From NCBI GenBank assembly GCA_004555765.1, contig SFHG01000035.1:1-38065 (forward strand): a DNA stretch of 38,065 nucleotides, in the 5' to 3' direction. The translations under genes were made by a program, and so were the position numbers. The notes beneath the pieces are model-generated. The model was given only the letters and a program-made list of their open reading frames with translations, searched no databases and was not told the DNA's origin. Positions 8,681-16,509 of the stretch are shown piece after piece (position 1 is the first letter of the stretch; each line of letters starts with the position of its first letter). Source of the stretch: Bacteroidales bacterium (GTDB lineage Bacteria > Bacteroidota > Bacteroidia > Bacteroidales > Porphyromonadaceae).

Positions 8681-8712
8681 AAGGCGCGCCCAAGGTTAAT
8701 GAGCGCGCCCTT
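8681..8712 (-). terminator. Rho-independent terminator after the lactonase gene
   Basis: On the minus strand, AAGGGCGCGC and GCGCGCCTT form a GC-rich stem that runs into a T tract (TTTTTT). It lies about 25 bp downstream of the lactonase stop. Confidence 0.8.
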
Positions 8713-8735
8713 ATTTTTCAAGTAAACTGATGCGG

Positions 8736-9851
8736 TTACTTAGCTTCTTCCCAGAGAATGAATACCGGACGAGGTACCGAAATAGAAGTGCCTGTCGGTG
8801 TCAGAGTCCCGAAATTGGGATCCCTTTCAAAGAAAGTGACGGAATTGTCGTCACGAGCAGCCACGGCTACGAAACGACCGTCCGGAGAGAGTGCAAACTG
8901 TCTTGGGTGTTTGCCTGTAGGCGTGAACCCTACTTGCTTCAAAGTGCCATCCGTCCCAATCGAGTGTACCATAATGCCGTCCCCTCCGCTTCTGAATGAG
9001 GTATAGAGGTATCTGCCATCCCGGCTGAGTGCGATGTGTGCTCCCGAGCTTTTGCTGCCGGTACTTACTTTTTGCACCAAAGTCAGATCCCCTCTGTCTC
9101 TTTTGAAGACAAAAATATTCGGACTGAGTTCTGCGATAAGGTAGATAAAGTCCCCGTTTTTACTAAAAAGAAGATGCCTCGGTCCGGTACCTTTGGGAAG
9201 ATCGGCGCCACCGTCATCGATGGTAATGGGGGGTATGTCGTCCGAGATGTTGAAGTGAAAAACTTTATCGAGACCGAGATCCGTCACAAAGAGATCTTTC
9301 CCGTCCGGAGTAAAAACTGCGGCATGGGGATGGGAAGAGCCTTTTGACCCAAGTTCGATGCGCCAATCTGCCTGCCCCAATGCTCCGGATGGCTCACGGT
9401 ACATCATTGTGATGGAGCCGGAGCCGTAGTTTGCCGCCACGACCTTATTCCCGAAGATCGAGACATACGTGGGCGCTTCCCCGAGTATGAGGGAACTATT
9501 GATGTGTGTCAGAAGCCCGTTTGAGCGGTTGTAGCCAAACGCAGAGACGGCTGCATCGCTATCCGTTTCGTTAGTGGCGTAGAGTATTTTCCCCGATTTA
9601 TCGAGAGCCAAAAAAGTCGGTGACGGTGTTGCCATCGATCCGGTATTTGTGGCGCTCAGGGTTCCGGGATCTATGAGATAGCTTTCTATCGTCCCATCCT
9701 TTTCTCCTCTTCCGAGCGAAGCGACGAGGAGTACTTGGGAGGTACCTGAGCCCTGAACGCCTCTATTTTGGAGACTGCCAAGGAGACCACAAGAGGAGAG
9801 GAATATGGAGGACGTGGCAAAGAGCGCGGCGTATCTTTTCTGATATTTCAT
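8736..9851 (-). CDS. Lactonase-family beta-propeller lipoprotein
   Basis: 371 residues. The N-terminus is a lipoprotein signal with LSSC ending at Cys21, so the product is probably exported and lipid-anchored. The rest repeats blades with patterns such as SPDGRFVAVA, SRDGRYLYTS and TPDGKDLFVTD, the seven-bladed propeller of the lactonase (6-phosphogluconolactonase, YbhE) family. The HPHAA and GTGPRHLLFS segments match conserved positions of that family. An extracytoplasmic location argues against a pentose phosphate pathway role, so true substrate specificity is unknown. It is the last gene after the DPP IV peptidase and lipA, 39 bp downstream of lipA. Confidence 0.82.
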   Translation of the reverse strand: MKYQKRYAALFATSSIFLSSCGLLGSLQNRGVQGSGTSQVLLVASLGRGEKDGTIESYLIDPGTLSATNTGSMATPSPTFLALDKSGKILYATNETDSDAAVSAFGYNRSNGLLTHINSSLILGEAPTYVSIFGNKVVAANYGSGSITMMYREPSGALGQADWRIELGSKGSSHPHAAVFTPDGKDLFVTDLGLDKVFHFNISDDIPPITIDDGGADLPKGTGPRHLLFSKNGDFIYLIAELSPNIFVFKRDRGDLTLVQKVSTGSKSSGAHIALSRDGRYLYTSFRSGGDGIMVHSIGTDGTLKQVGFTPTGKHPRQFALSPDGRFVAVAARDDNSVTFFERDPNFGTLTPTGTSISVPRPVFILWEEAK

Positions 9852-9890
9852 ACTGTAAGCGGGTGATCTGTATATAGAGTCATTGGGGGA

Positions 9891-10814
9891 TTATTCGGCT
9901 GGCTTGTGGGAGAGTAGCTCTCGGAGGTTGACGCGGTGCTTCTCTTGGGCAGAGGCAAATTGCCTGTCGGCTCTGAAGGAAGACCGTACCAAAGGACCGC
10001 TTTCTACATGACTGAGTCCCAACTTTTCGCCAATCTCTTTGTAGCGGGCGAAAGTGTCGGGGTGGACATACTCGGAAACGGGTATGTGGCGCTTCGTGGG
10101 ACGGAGATACTGACCGATGGTGAGCGTAGAGACGCCTGCCGAGAGACAGTCTTTCATCGTGTCGATGACTTCATCTTCGGTTTCTCCCAAGCCGACCATA
10201 ATGCCGGTTTTGGTGATGAATCCGCTCTCGCTGATGTGCCTGAGGACGGAGAGCGAGCGGTCGTAGGTGGCTCGGTGGCGGACCGATGGAGTAAGTCTCC
10301 TGACGGTCTCAAGGTTATGCCCCACGACGTCCGGCGCGGACGAGAGAACCGTATCAATGTCTCTCTCTCTGCCGTTAAAGTCCGGTATCAGCACCTCTAT
10401 GGTGACACCCGGAGAGAGCTTTCTTGTTTCGAGGACCGCCAATCTCCAATGCGAGGCACCTCCGTCTTCGAGATCGTCGCGGTCGACAGAAGTAAGGACG
10501 GCATACTTCAGACCCATTTTCTTGATGCTTTCGGCCACATGAAGGGGCTCAAGAGGATCGAGTGCGGGGGGATTCTGTGCACTCTCTGTGGCGCAAAAGC
10601 GACAGGCACGGGTGCAGACGTTGCCCCCGATCATAAAGGTGGCAGTTCCGGAGTTCCAGCACGTGGAGCGATTGGGACACTTGCCGCTCGCGCATATCGT
10701 ATGAAGCGCGCCCTCTTTGATTGCGTTGGATGTTTCGGTGAAGCTTCCTTCACTCGAGAAGTCTATCTTGAGCCAATCGGGCTTTCGAAGGGCGTCGAAG
10801 TGATTACTTGACAT
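9891..10814 (-). CDS. lipA: Lipoyl synthase
   Basis: 307 residues. This radical SAM enzyme inserts two sulfurs into octanoyl groups on lipoate-dependent proteins. Both clusters' ligands are visible: the auxiliary cluster C41-x4-C46-x5-C52 (CASGKCPNRSTC) and the radical SAM cluster C67-x3-C71-x2-C74 (CTRACRFC). The C-terminal RSSF serine motif (GPLVRSSFRAD), which completes the auxiliary cluster, is also present. The gene lies 11 bp after the DPP IV gene, an arrangement without obvious functional link. No lipB is seen in the window. Confidence 0.97.
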   Translation of the reverse strand: MSSNHFDALRKPDWLKIDFSSEGSFTETSNAIKEGALHTICASGKCPNRSTCWNSGTATFMIGGNVCTRACRFCATESAQNPPALDPLEPLHVAESIKKMGLKYAVLTSVDRDDLEDGGASHWRLAVLETRKLSPGVTIEVLIPDFNGRERDIDTVLSSAPDVVGHNLETVRRLTPSVRHRATYDRSLSVLRHISESGFITKTGIMVGLGETEDEVIDTMKDCLSAGVSTLTIGQYLRPTKRHIPVSEYVHPDTFARYKEIGEKLGLSHVESGPLVRSSFRADRQFASAQEKHRVNLRELLSHKPAE

Positions 10815-10825
10815 CTAGGATGAAA

Positions 10826-13018
10826 TCAGTCTTGGAGATTTTGCTTAAAGAACCGTACAAACTGGGCGTACACATGGGCTCTGGCCTTACCGTAGCTGAT
10901 ACCGTGTGCCTGATCCGGGTACACGAGCATCGAGTAGTGCTTACCGTAATTGACGAGGGCGGGGACCAGTTTCATCGTGTTTTGGAAGTGGACATTGTCG
11001 TCCGCGGTGCCGTGTGCGATGAGAAGTTCACCTTCGAGACCGGAGATATGATTCATTACGGAGGAGGCGTCATAGCCGCTCTTATTTTCGCCCGGAGTGC
11101 GCATATACCGCTCGGTGTAAATCGAGTCGTACAGTCTCCAGTCGGTGGGCGGTGCGACTGCGATGCCGGCTCTGAATGTGCCTTTGCCGCGAGCCATACA
11201 CATCAAAGAAGTATAGCCCCCGAAGCTCCAGCCCCAGATGCCTATGCGGTCACCGTCCACGTAGGGAAGTTTTTTCAGTGCCTGTGCGGCTTCGATTTGG
11301 TCGGTGCTCTCAAGAAGACCGAGATTCATATAGGTGCATTTCAAGAACTCGCGTCCTCTGCCGCCTGTCCCCCGACCGTCCACGGAGACCACGATGAACC
11401 CGTCTTGAGCCAGCACTTGCTCCCAGTCGATTCGGAAGGCATTAAGGGCGGTTTGGGATCCCGGACCGCTGTACTGAGTCATCACGACAGGGTATTTCTT
11501 GGTTTTGTCAAAGGAAACGGGATAAGTGATGAGCGCGTTGAGCTTCTGACCGCTTTGGGTATCTATTTCGACAAACTCCCGTCCGGCAAGCGCTTTGTGA
11601 TCCAAGACGGACTTTAGTTCCCTATTGTCTTCAAGGAGAACCACCTCTTTGCCGTCTTTGGAGCTGTGGACGGAATACCGCGGTACGTCACTAATGGAGG
11701 AATACGCCTCAAGGTAATAAACCATATTCGAGCTAAAGACGGCATCGGCTGTACCTCCGTTTGGAGAAAGGATTCTGGTCTCCCCTTTGAGGTTCGTGGC
11801 TCTGAGCTGTCTGTCCATAGGGGTTGGTGCCGCCACTTGATAAAAGACCTCTCCATCGCCCGCCACGCCGTAGACTTCGGTCACGTCGTAGTCTCCACTT
11901 GTGAGTTGGCGCTCCCTTGCTCCGCCCTTGCCATAAAGGTAGATCTGTGGTCGACCACTCTCGTCACTGACGTAATAAGTGCCCTTGTCCGTAATCTTGA
12001 TGCCCAAAACCCAGCTATTCGTGTCGATGTACTTGTCGTCCTTGTGTTGCATCCAGAGCTTTGCGACGTGAGAATCGGGGTTAACTTGGTACACACGGAG
12101 GTGGTTTTGGTTGCGGTTGAGCGTGCATACGTAGAGGGTTCCGCCGTGGTATTCCATCTTGGGGAGATAGAGTTCCTCCTTCTTTAGTACGTCCTCCAGA
12201 AGCGAGACACTACTGCGGTTGTCCACGTTGTAGTGAACGATGGACGTGACGGAATTGTCTTCTCCCGCTTTCGGGTACTTGTAACCGTATACCGATGGAT
12301 AGTTGCCTTCGCCGTAAATCGTCATCCCGAACATCCGAACCTTACTCTCATCGGTTTTCATAAAAGTAAGGTATTTGCTGTCTTCGCTCCACGTGAGCGT
12401 ATTCGTGAGGTAAAGCTCCTCTTCGTAGACCCAGTCGGTCACGCCGTTCATCACTTCGTTAACTTTGCCGTCGGTAGTAACGCGCACTTCGGTGTCGTAG
12501 TCTATCTTTTTGATATAAACGTCGTTATTCAGCACGTAAGCCACCATCCGACCATTTGGGGAAAAAGTGGGGATGCGCACTTTGCCCGGGGTCTTATTCA
12601 GAGGGGAGACCAAGTTCCGCCTTACATCGTAGTGGTAAGCGGTGAATGCCTTGCTTCTTCGATAGATAGGCTCTGTTTCCCTCAGAATAACGATCTGGAG
12701 ACCGTTATCGCTTATGAGGTAGTCGTCGAAAGCCTTGAAATCCGCTTCGCGGGCTGTGGCGGTGTCGAAGAGGGTGTCCGTCACCTCCCCGGTTGCGTAG
12801 TCACACTTGAGGATTTTGGTTCGATCCGGACTCAGTATGGTGTAATGCTTGCCATCGGGCAGAGATCTGAAGCCCGTTCCTGCGCTTTTGGGCCAATACT
12901 TGTATGCTATGATGTCTTGCAGCTCGAAAGATTTCGATTGCGAGGCGGAGTCAATTTGGGAAAAATTGAATGACAGAACCGTAAGTAAACCTAAGATGAG
13001 CGTCCGTGAGTGAAACAT
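10826..13018 (-). CDS. Dipeptidyl peptidase IV (S9B serine peptidase)
   Basis: 730 residues with an N-terminal signal peptide (about 1-25), so it is exported to the periplasm or surface. It has an N-terminal beta-propeller and a C-terminal alpha/beta hydrolase. The nucleophile lies in GWSFGG (Ser about 598), the Asp in GTADDN (about 673) and the His in DQAHG (about 705). The double-glutamate motif DWVYEEELYL, which anchors the substrate N-terminus, supports true dipeptidyl aminopeptidase activity on X-Pro or X-Ala peptides. Length and motifs match the DPP IV of Porphyromonas, where it feeds peptide catabolism and attacks host proteins. It heads a unit with lipA and the lactonase gene. Confidence 0.93.
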   Translation of the reverse strand: MFHSRTLILGLLTVLSFNFSQIDSASQSKSFELQDIIAYKYWPKSAGTGFRSLPDGKHYTILSPDRTKILKCDYATGEVTDTLFDTATAREADFKAFDDYLISDNGLQIVILRETEPIYRRSKAFTAYHYDVRRNLVSPLNKTPGKVRIPTFSPNGRMVAYVLNNDVYIKKIDYDTEVRVTTDGKVNEVMNGVTDWVYEEELYLTNTLTWSEDSKYLTFMKTDESKVRMFGMTIYGEGNYPSVYGYKYPKAGEDNSVTSIVHYNVDNRSSVSLLEDVLKKEELYLPKMEYHGGTLYVCTLNRNQNHLRVYQVNPDSHVAKLWMQHKDDKYIDTNSWVLGIKITDKGTYYVSDESGRPQIYLYGKGGARERQLTSGDYDVTEVYGVAGDGEVFYQVAAPTPMDRQLRATNLKGETRILSPNGGTADAVFSSNMVYYLEAYSSISDVPRYSVHSSKDGKEVVLLEDNRELKSVLDHKALAGREFVEIDTQSGQKLNALITYPVSFDKTKKYPVVMTQYSGPGSQTALNAFRIDWEQVLAQDGFIVVSVDGRGTGGRGREFLKCTYMNLGLLESTDQIEAAQALKKLPYVDGDRIGIWGWSFGGYTSLMCMARGKGTFRAGIAVAPPTDWRLYDSIYTERYMRTPGENKSGYDASSVMNHISGLEGELLIAHGTADDNVHFQNTMKLVPALVNYGKHYSMLVYPDQAHGISYGKARAHVYAQFVRFFKQNLQD

Positions 13019-13088
13019 CGTTCTATTTTAATTGGGATTGCGTGAACAAACACGCGCATTCGGGTCATCCACCCTCGTGTGCGTATCT

Positions 13089-13096
13089 CAAAGATA
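13089..13096 (-). promoter_or_regulatory. -7 box of the DPP IV-lipA unit
   Basis: The minus strand reads TATCTTTG, a full match to TAnnTTTG, about 70 bp before the DPP IV ATG. No good -33 TTTG was found. Confidence 0.45.
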
Positions 13097-13140
13097 GTAC
13101 TTTTCTGCCTATTTTGAGGCTTTTGCCCCCGGACTTTGGT

Positions 13141-13239
13141 GCGGACGCATTGAAACATTTCGAGATGAGTGTGGTATGTAAAAGTCCCTCCGGGGCTTTA
13201 TCCGGTGATTCTTTGTGGGCAGAGTTCTAATGCGTCCGC
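13141..13239. repeat. 11-bp inverted repeat next to repeat copy L
   Basis: GCGGACGCATT (13141-13151) and AATGCGTCCGC (13229-13239) are exact inverted copies 77 bp apart. The right arm is 8 bp from the outer edge of the MITE-like repeat. It could be a remnant of another element; the spacer between the arms has no gene. Confidence 0.45.
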
Positions 13240-13246
13240 CATACTC

Positions 13247-13476
13247 TTTCATAATCCTTTGATTCGGTTACTCTATACCTTTCGTTTGTTTACTATATAC
13301 CTTTATCCGAAAACGTATATACCTTTTTCTCGGAACTCATATGACTTTTTCAAGAAACTCATATGACTTTTCCCGGAAACTCATATGACTTTTTATTTGA
13401 CGTAAAAGAGGCGCTTGGGGCAGACTTGATAGAACAAGTTTTTTTGCCCGTACCGAGGTGGTTTTCCGGTACGGAC
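13247..13476 (+). repeat. MITE-like repeat, copy L, with phased 22-bp units
   Basis: This 230 bp element is an inverted copy of 24903-25154 at high identity. From 13252 it consists of seven 22 bp units; each starts with TAATCCTTT, TATACCTTT (13274, 13296, 13318) or TATGACTTTT (13340, 13362, 13384). A unique stretch follows, then a hairpin end, GCCCGTACCG (13447-13456) against CGGTACGGAC (13467-13476). Degenerate family sequence continues to about 13545 (GGTCTGTACC, CTGTATCTCG). It has no coding capacity of its own. Copy R has exactly one more unit. Confidence 0.9.
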
Positions 13477-13679
13477 ATAGAAGGAATCGTAGGTCTGTAC
13501 CTTTTGGAAAAATCGCTCTGTATCTCGAGGCGTGCTTGGTGTACGTACCCAATTTATCCACGGTAGTAAGTCTGCTTCAGAGCGAAGTGGGGGTTGAAAA
13601 AGTTCGGGAGAAAAGCGTAATTTGTCTGCTGAACCAAGTCGTGACAAAACTGTTTCCCGAAATGAACCCCTATTCAGTC

Positions 13680-13907
13680 CGATGCCCGGGCAAAGAAGTA
13701 CTGAAAGCCGCCGTGGCCGCCCTCGTACCCAAAGAGAACCGGTCATCCGGGTACGGCCTTTTTGAGACTTCGTTCGGACTTTTTTGGTTCTTGGGCAGCT
13801 GGCTGATGGGCGTCCTGTACGGATATTCGCTCCCCGCAATGGTTACGGTATCCGTCGTCGCCCAAAGCATCGCCATCGTCTGCCTGCTATTTCTACGGAA
13901 GAAGTGA
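13680..13907 (+). pseudogene. 3' remnant of a major facilitator superfamily transporter
   Basis: The frame ending at 13907 encodes GKEVLKAAVAALVPKENR followed by GYGLFETSFGLFWFLGSWLM and a hydrophobic tail ending in LRKK. This resembles the last loop and transmembrane helices 11-12 of an MFS permease. The preceding ten helices are missing: upstream sequence in this frame soon becomes unrelated and runs into the repeat copy L. The remnant is therefore a truncated gene, possibly cut by the repeat or by a rearrangement using it. The left boundary is approximate. Confidence 0.65.
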
Positions 13908-13908
13908 G

Positions 13909-13916
13909 TATCTTTG
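13909..13916 (+). promoter_or_regulatory. -7 box of pyrK-pyrD
   Basis: TATCTTTG matches TAnnTTTG, 41 bp before the pyrK ATG, and starts 2 bp after the MFS remnant's stop. The -33 region is not a clear match, so the transcript leader of about 35 nt is an estimate. Confidence 0.5.
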
Positions 13917-13957
13917 CAGTCGCATAGACACAATATATATAGACTATTTCAAGAGGT

Positions 13958-14740
13958 ATGGCTTTAGATTTATACCCCATACGGGATCTCTCGCTTACGG
14001 TGAGTATGGTGCGACATTTCAGCGACCGGCTCTTCGAGGTACAGCTGCACGCGGAGGAGACTTTGCCCCCGTTTAAGCCGGGGCAGTTTGCCCAAGTGTT
14101 GGTGAAAGGAACCGATGAAGTCTTCCTCAGGCGACCCATCTCCATCTACAGATACATCGGTATCGATACGGTCTCGTTTCTGATACAAGACGCGGGGCGG
14201 GGTACGCACCAATTGATGCAGGCTCAGGTGGGGGACGTCTGGCGGGTATTGATGCCGCTCGGCAATTCTTTCCCGGAGAGGGAAGGAGACTGGCCGCTTC
14301 TCGTGGGAGGCGGAGTAGGGGTGGCACCCCTTCTCGCACTCGGAGCCAGAATCCTCAAAGAGACGGACAAAAAGCCCACTTTCCTCTTAGGCGCGAGGAG
14401 CGCCTCCTTCTTCCCGGACTTGGAGGACTTTAAGGCCGTCGGCGAACTTTTGGTCACTACGGAAGATGCCTCTATGGGGGAGAAAGGATTCGTGACGGAT
14501 CATCCGATATTGGAGGCAGAACCTTTCTCCGAAATCTACACCTGCGGACCCACGCCGATGATGAAGTCCGTAGCCCGGTGGGCAAAGTCTCGGAATATCC
14601 CCTGCTTCGCATCCTTAGAGAACGTGATGGGTTGCGGTATGGGGGTCTGTCTCTGCTGTGTGGAGCCGACGGTGAAAGGACACAAGACCGTTTGCAACGA
14701 CGGTCCCGTCTTCGACGTAAACGAACTTCTGTGGGAATAA
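13958..14740 (+). CDS. pyrK: Dihydroorotate dehydrogenase B, electron transfer subunit
   Basis: 260 residues, normal for PyrK. It passes electrons from the PyrD flavin to NAD+ through a [2Fe-2S] cluster and FAD in pyrimidine synthesis. Visible motifs are the FAD-binding RRPISIY (58-64), the nucleotide loop GGGVGVAP (117-124), the CGPTPMM segment (196-202) and the iron-sulfur ligands C226, C231, C234 and C246. It lies 12 bp before pyrD, with which it forms the heterotetrameric class 1B enzyme. Confidence 0.96.
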   Translation: MALDLYPIRDLSLTVSMVRHFSDRLFEVQLHAEETLPPFKPGQFAQVLVKGTDEVFLRRPISIYRYIGIDTVSFLIQDAGRGTHQLMQAQVGDVWRVLMPLGNSFPEREGDWPLLVGGGVGVAPLLALGARILKETDKKPTFLLGARSASFFPDLEDFKAVGELLVTTEDASMGEKGFVTDHPILEAEPFSEIYTCGPTPMMKSVARWAKSRNIPCFASLENVMGCGMGVCLCCVEPTVKGHKTVCNDGPVFDVNELLWE

Positions 14741-14752
14741 AGACTAAGAGCT

Positions 14753-15664
14753 ATGAGCAATCTTTCAGTAACCTTTGCAGGTATTGATTTCAAGAATCCC
14801 GTAACTGTTGCAAGCGGCACCTTTGGGGACGGTCTCCTGATGAACCGCATCTACGATGTATCGAGACTGGGGGGCATTTTCGCCAAGGGTACCACTTACG
14901 AGCCACGGGAGGGCAATGCCCCGCAGCGGATGGCAGAGACTTTCGGTGGAATGATTAATGCAGTCGGCTTGCAAAACAAGGGCGTACACCACTTCATAGA
15001 GGAGATATACCCGAAGTGTCGGCAGATCGGAACCCACCTCATTATGAACGTGAATGGCAACGATGTCTCGGATTACGTCAAAGTCGCCGAAATGGCTGAC
15101 GAACTTGAGCACATTCCCGCCATAGAAGTCAATATCTCCTGCCCCAATGTCAAGCACGGCGGAATGCTCTTCGGCGTGAACCCCGCTATGGCCTCCGAAG
15201 TGGTGCGGGAGGTTCGGAAAGTGTACCACAAACCAATCATCGTCAAACTTACGCCCAACGTCACCGACATCACCCTCGTAGCCAAAGCCGTGGAAGACGC
15301 CGGCGCGGACGCTGTCTCTCTTGTGAATACGTTCCTCGCCATGGCCGTAAACGTGAAGACGCGGAAACCGGTGCTTTCGACCGTCACGGGCGGTCTCTCC
15401 GGTCCCTGCATCAAGCCCATAGCCTTGAGAATGGTCTGGCAGGTCTTTAACGCGGTACAGATCCCTATCGTCGGGTTGGGCGGAATCAGAAATGCCGAGG
15501 ATGCCATAGAGTTTATGCTCTGTGGCGCGAGCCTTGTCCAAGTCGGGACTTACAATTTCGTCGACCCCCTGGCTCCGCTGAAAATCATCGAAGGCATAGA
15601 CCGCTATCTGGAGGAGAATAAAATCGAAGACGTCTCGTCGCTCATAGGCGCCCTGGAGGTTTGA
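14753..15664 (+). CDS. pyrD: Dihydroorotate dehydrogenase B, catalytic subunit
   Basis: 303 residues. It oxidises dihydroorotate to orotate with FMN. The class 1B active-site cysteine is Cys130 in VNISCPN; SGTFG (21-25) and the phosphate-binding GGIRNAED/GASLVQVGT segments bind FMN. Coupling to PyrK upstream fixes it as the NAD-dependent 1B type. Transcription probably ends in the hairpins at 15697-15811. Confidence 0.96.
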   Translation: MSNLSVTFAGIDFKNPVTVASGTFGDGLLMNRIYDVSRLGGIFAKGTTYEPREGNAPQRMAETFGGMINAVGLQNKGVHHFIEEIYPKCRQIGTHLIMNVNGNDVSDYVKVAEMADELEHIPAIEVNISCPNVKHGGMLFGVNPAMASEVVREVRKVYHKPIIVKLTPNVTDITLVAKAVEDAGADAVSLVNTFLAMAVNVKTRKPVLSTVTGGLSGPCIKPIALRMVWQVFNAVQIPIVGLGGIRNAEDAIEFMLCGASLVQVGTYNFVDPLAPLKIIEGIDRYLEENKIEDVSSLIGALEV

Positions 15665-15696
15665 CGCCGATCTGTCCCTAAGCGCAAACAAAAAGA

Positions 15697-15728
15697 CATC
15701 GGGGTTCCACTCACATGGAACCCCGATG
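15697..15728. terminator. Strong hairpin between convergent pyrD and the DNA-binding gene
   Basis: CATCGGGGTTCCA and TGGAACCCCGATG form a perfect 13 bp stem around a six-base loop. A T-rich run follows on the minus strand (TCTTTTTG); the plus side has none. It probably stops transcripts from both sides, more efficiently for the minus-strand gene. Confidence 0.7.
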
Positions 15729-15757
15729 CATTCACAACACTAACACACTCAAAAGTA

Positions 15758-15811
15758 AAGGCTTCCGACCTCGCAAAAGTACGATGTATCGTGAGATACC
15801 ATAGAAGCCTT
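15758..15811. repeat. Inverted repeat with nested hairpin after the DNA-binding gene
   Basis: AAGGCTTC (15758-15765) and GAAGCCTT (15804-15811) are exact inverse copies enclosing a smaller hairpin, GTATC/GATAC. It ends 15 bp from the stop of the minus-strand gene and could be part of its terminator. Confidence 0.45.
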
Positions 15812-15826
15812 ACTGTAAAAGAGTGC

Positions 15827-16087
15827 TTATTCTGTTTGCTTATTTTCGTCCAAAATCTCTTGGGCTTTGTCCCAGATCAGCAGGTCGTCAAGAACCACGA
15901 TACCGCCGTCTGGACCGGGTTCAAGGTGGAAACCCACAGGTCTGCCGTCCTTGTAATTTTCGCCCCCAAAGTAGTTGCGTACGGTCTCCACACGGAGCCC
16001 CAGCTCATCCGCAATTCTGGTCATGGCTCCGTCGGGGAGACTGTCTTTAACCTTGCGAAGTTCGTTGAAAGTGATGGTCTTGCTCAT
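15827..16087 (-). CDS. Small helix-turn-helix DNA-binding protein
   Basis: 86 residues. The N-terminal half, ITFNELRKVKDSLPDGAMTR followed by IADELGLRVETVRNYFGG, is a clear HTH. The C-terminal part, FHLEPGPDGGIVVLDD, is a conserved Bacteroidetes tail. Such short proteins are widespread single-copy genes in Bacteroidales and are annotated only as DNA-binding; their targets are not known to me. It is monocistronic, convergent with pyrD, and has a GC-rich hairpin in its upstream region (16132-16152, CCCGGGAC/GTCCCCGGG). Confidence 0.8.
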   Translation of the reverse strand: MSKTITFNELRKVKDSLPDGAMTRIADELGLRVETVRNYFGGENYKDGRPVGFHLEPGPDGGIVVLDDLLIWDKAQEILDENKQTE

Positions 16088-16199
16088 AACTTTATCTCTC
16101 TAAAATTTAGTTTTGTGTTTATGTAAGGACTCCCGGGACGGCTGTCCCCGGGTTTGAAAAGTGTCACGGCTTTGTACCGCCAAGTTACGAGTTTTATTT

Positions 16200-16241
16200 G
16201 AATCCTCCAAATCTTTTGGATGAATCCTCCAAATCTTTTGG
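16200..16241. repeat. Two-copy 22-bp direct repeat beside the tRNA half
   Basis: A 20 bp word beginning GAATCCTCCAAATC and ending TTTTGG occurs at 16200-16219 and again at 16222-16241, a period of 22 bp. Each copy contains a small hairpin (CCAAA/TTTGG). It lies directly downstream, on the minus strand, of the tRNA-half transcript end. Confidence 0.75.
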
Positions 16242-16245
16242 GCAG

Positions 16246-16288
16246 AAAAAAGCAACATGCGTTGCTCTACCAACTGAGCTACTTCGGC
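16246..16288 (-). ncRNA. 5' tRNA half ending in a terminator-like hairpin
   Basis: On the minus strand this begins GCCGAAG (acceptor 5' strand, 16282-16288), then TA and a complete D arm, GCTCAGTTGGTAGAGC (16264-16279). It departs from any tRNA after A-ACGCAT. Instead of an anticodon loop, AGCAAC-GCAT-GTTGCT (16251-16266) forms a hairpin followed by TTTTTT. No acceptor 3' strand (CTTCGGC), T arm or CCA is found nearby. The AGC of the hairpin also belongs to the D-arm stem, so the two folds compete. The parent may be a tRNA-Thr, but this is a guess. It may be a dead gene remnant or a short expressed RNA. Confidence 0.65.
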
Positions 16289-16316
16289 ATTTGACTTCTC
16301 CTCTCGAAGAGGTACG

Positions 16317-16346
16317 CAAAGATACCTATTTTTTTGATACCTGCAA
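16317..16346 (-). promoter_or_regulatory. Promoter of the tRNA half
   Basis: The minus strand has TTG (16344-16346), 19 nt, then TATCTTTG (16317-16324), an excellent Bacteroidetes promoter. It lies about 28 bp upstream of the first tRNA base. Confidence 0.65.
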
Positions 16347-16389
16347 GTCTTTCCGAGGTCATCGGTCTACAAATTGTTTTTGGTCTGAC

Positions 16390-16475
16390 CGAGGAGATCG
16401 TGAGACACGTACCGGGGAGAGAAAAAGGTACAGGCCGAAAATTTATTCTTGGTCCGTACGATTTTCGGGCTCGGA
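16390..16475. repeat. GTACC-family repeat upstream of tgt
   Basis: Family words include ACACGTACCGGGG near 16406 and GTACAGGCC (16428-16436) opposite GGTCCGTAC (16451-16459). It is a degenerate member and lies between the divergent tRNA half and tgt. Confidence 0.55.
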
Positions 16476-16492
16476 GTATTTTAGCTTTTTCG

Positions 16493-16500
16493 TACCTTTG
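16493..16500 (+). promoter_or_regulatory. Possible -7 box of tgt
   Basis: TACCTTTG matches TAnnTTTG but ends only 9 bp before the tgt ATG, which would give an almost leaderless mRNA. No clear -33 box was found. Confidence 0.35.
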
Positions 16501-16509
16501 CAGACGATT

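Noticed and set aside
13458..13907. A complete 149-residue membrane protein gene
   Set aside because: The first half is repeat and junction sequence with no family resemblance; only the last part is MFS-like, so it is treated as a remnant.
16198..16509. N-terminal extension of Tgt in the same frame
   Set aside because: It would translate the direct repeat and the antisense of the tRNA half; family alignment starts at the ATG at 16510.
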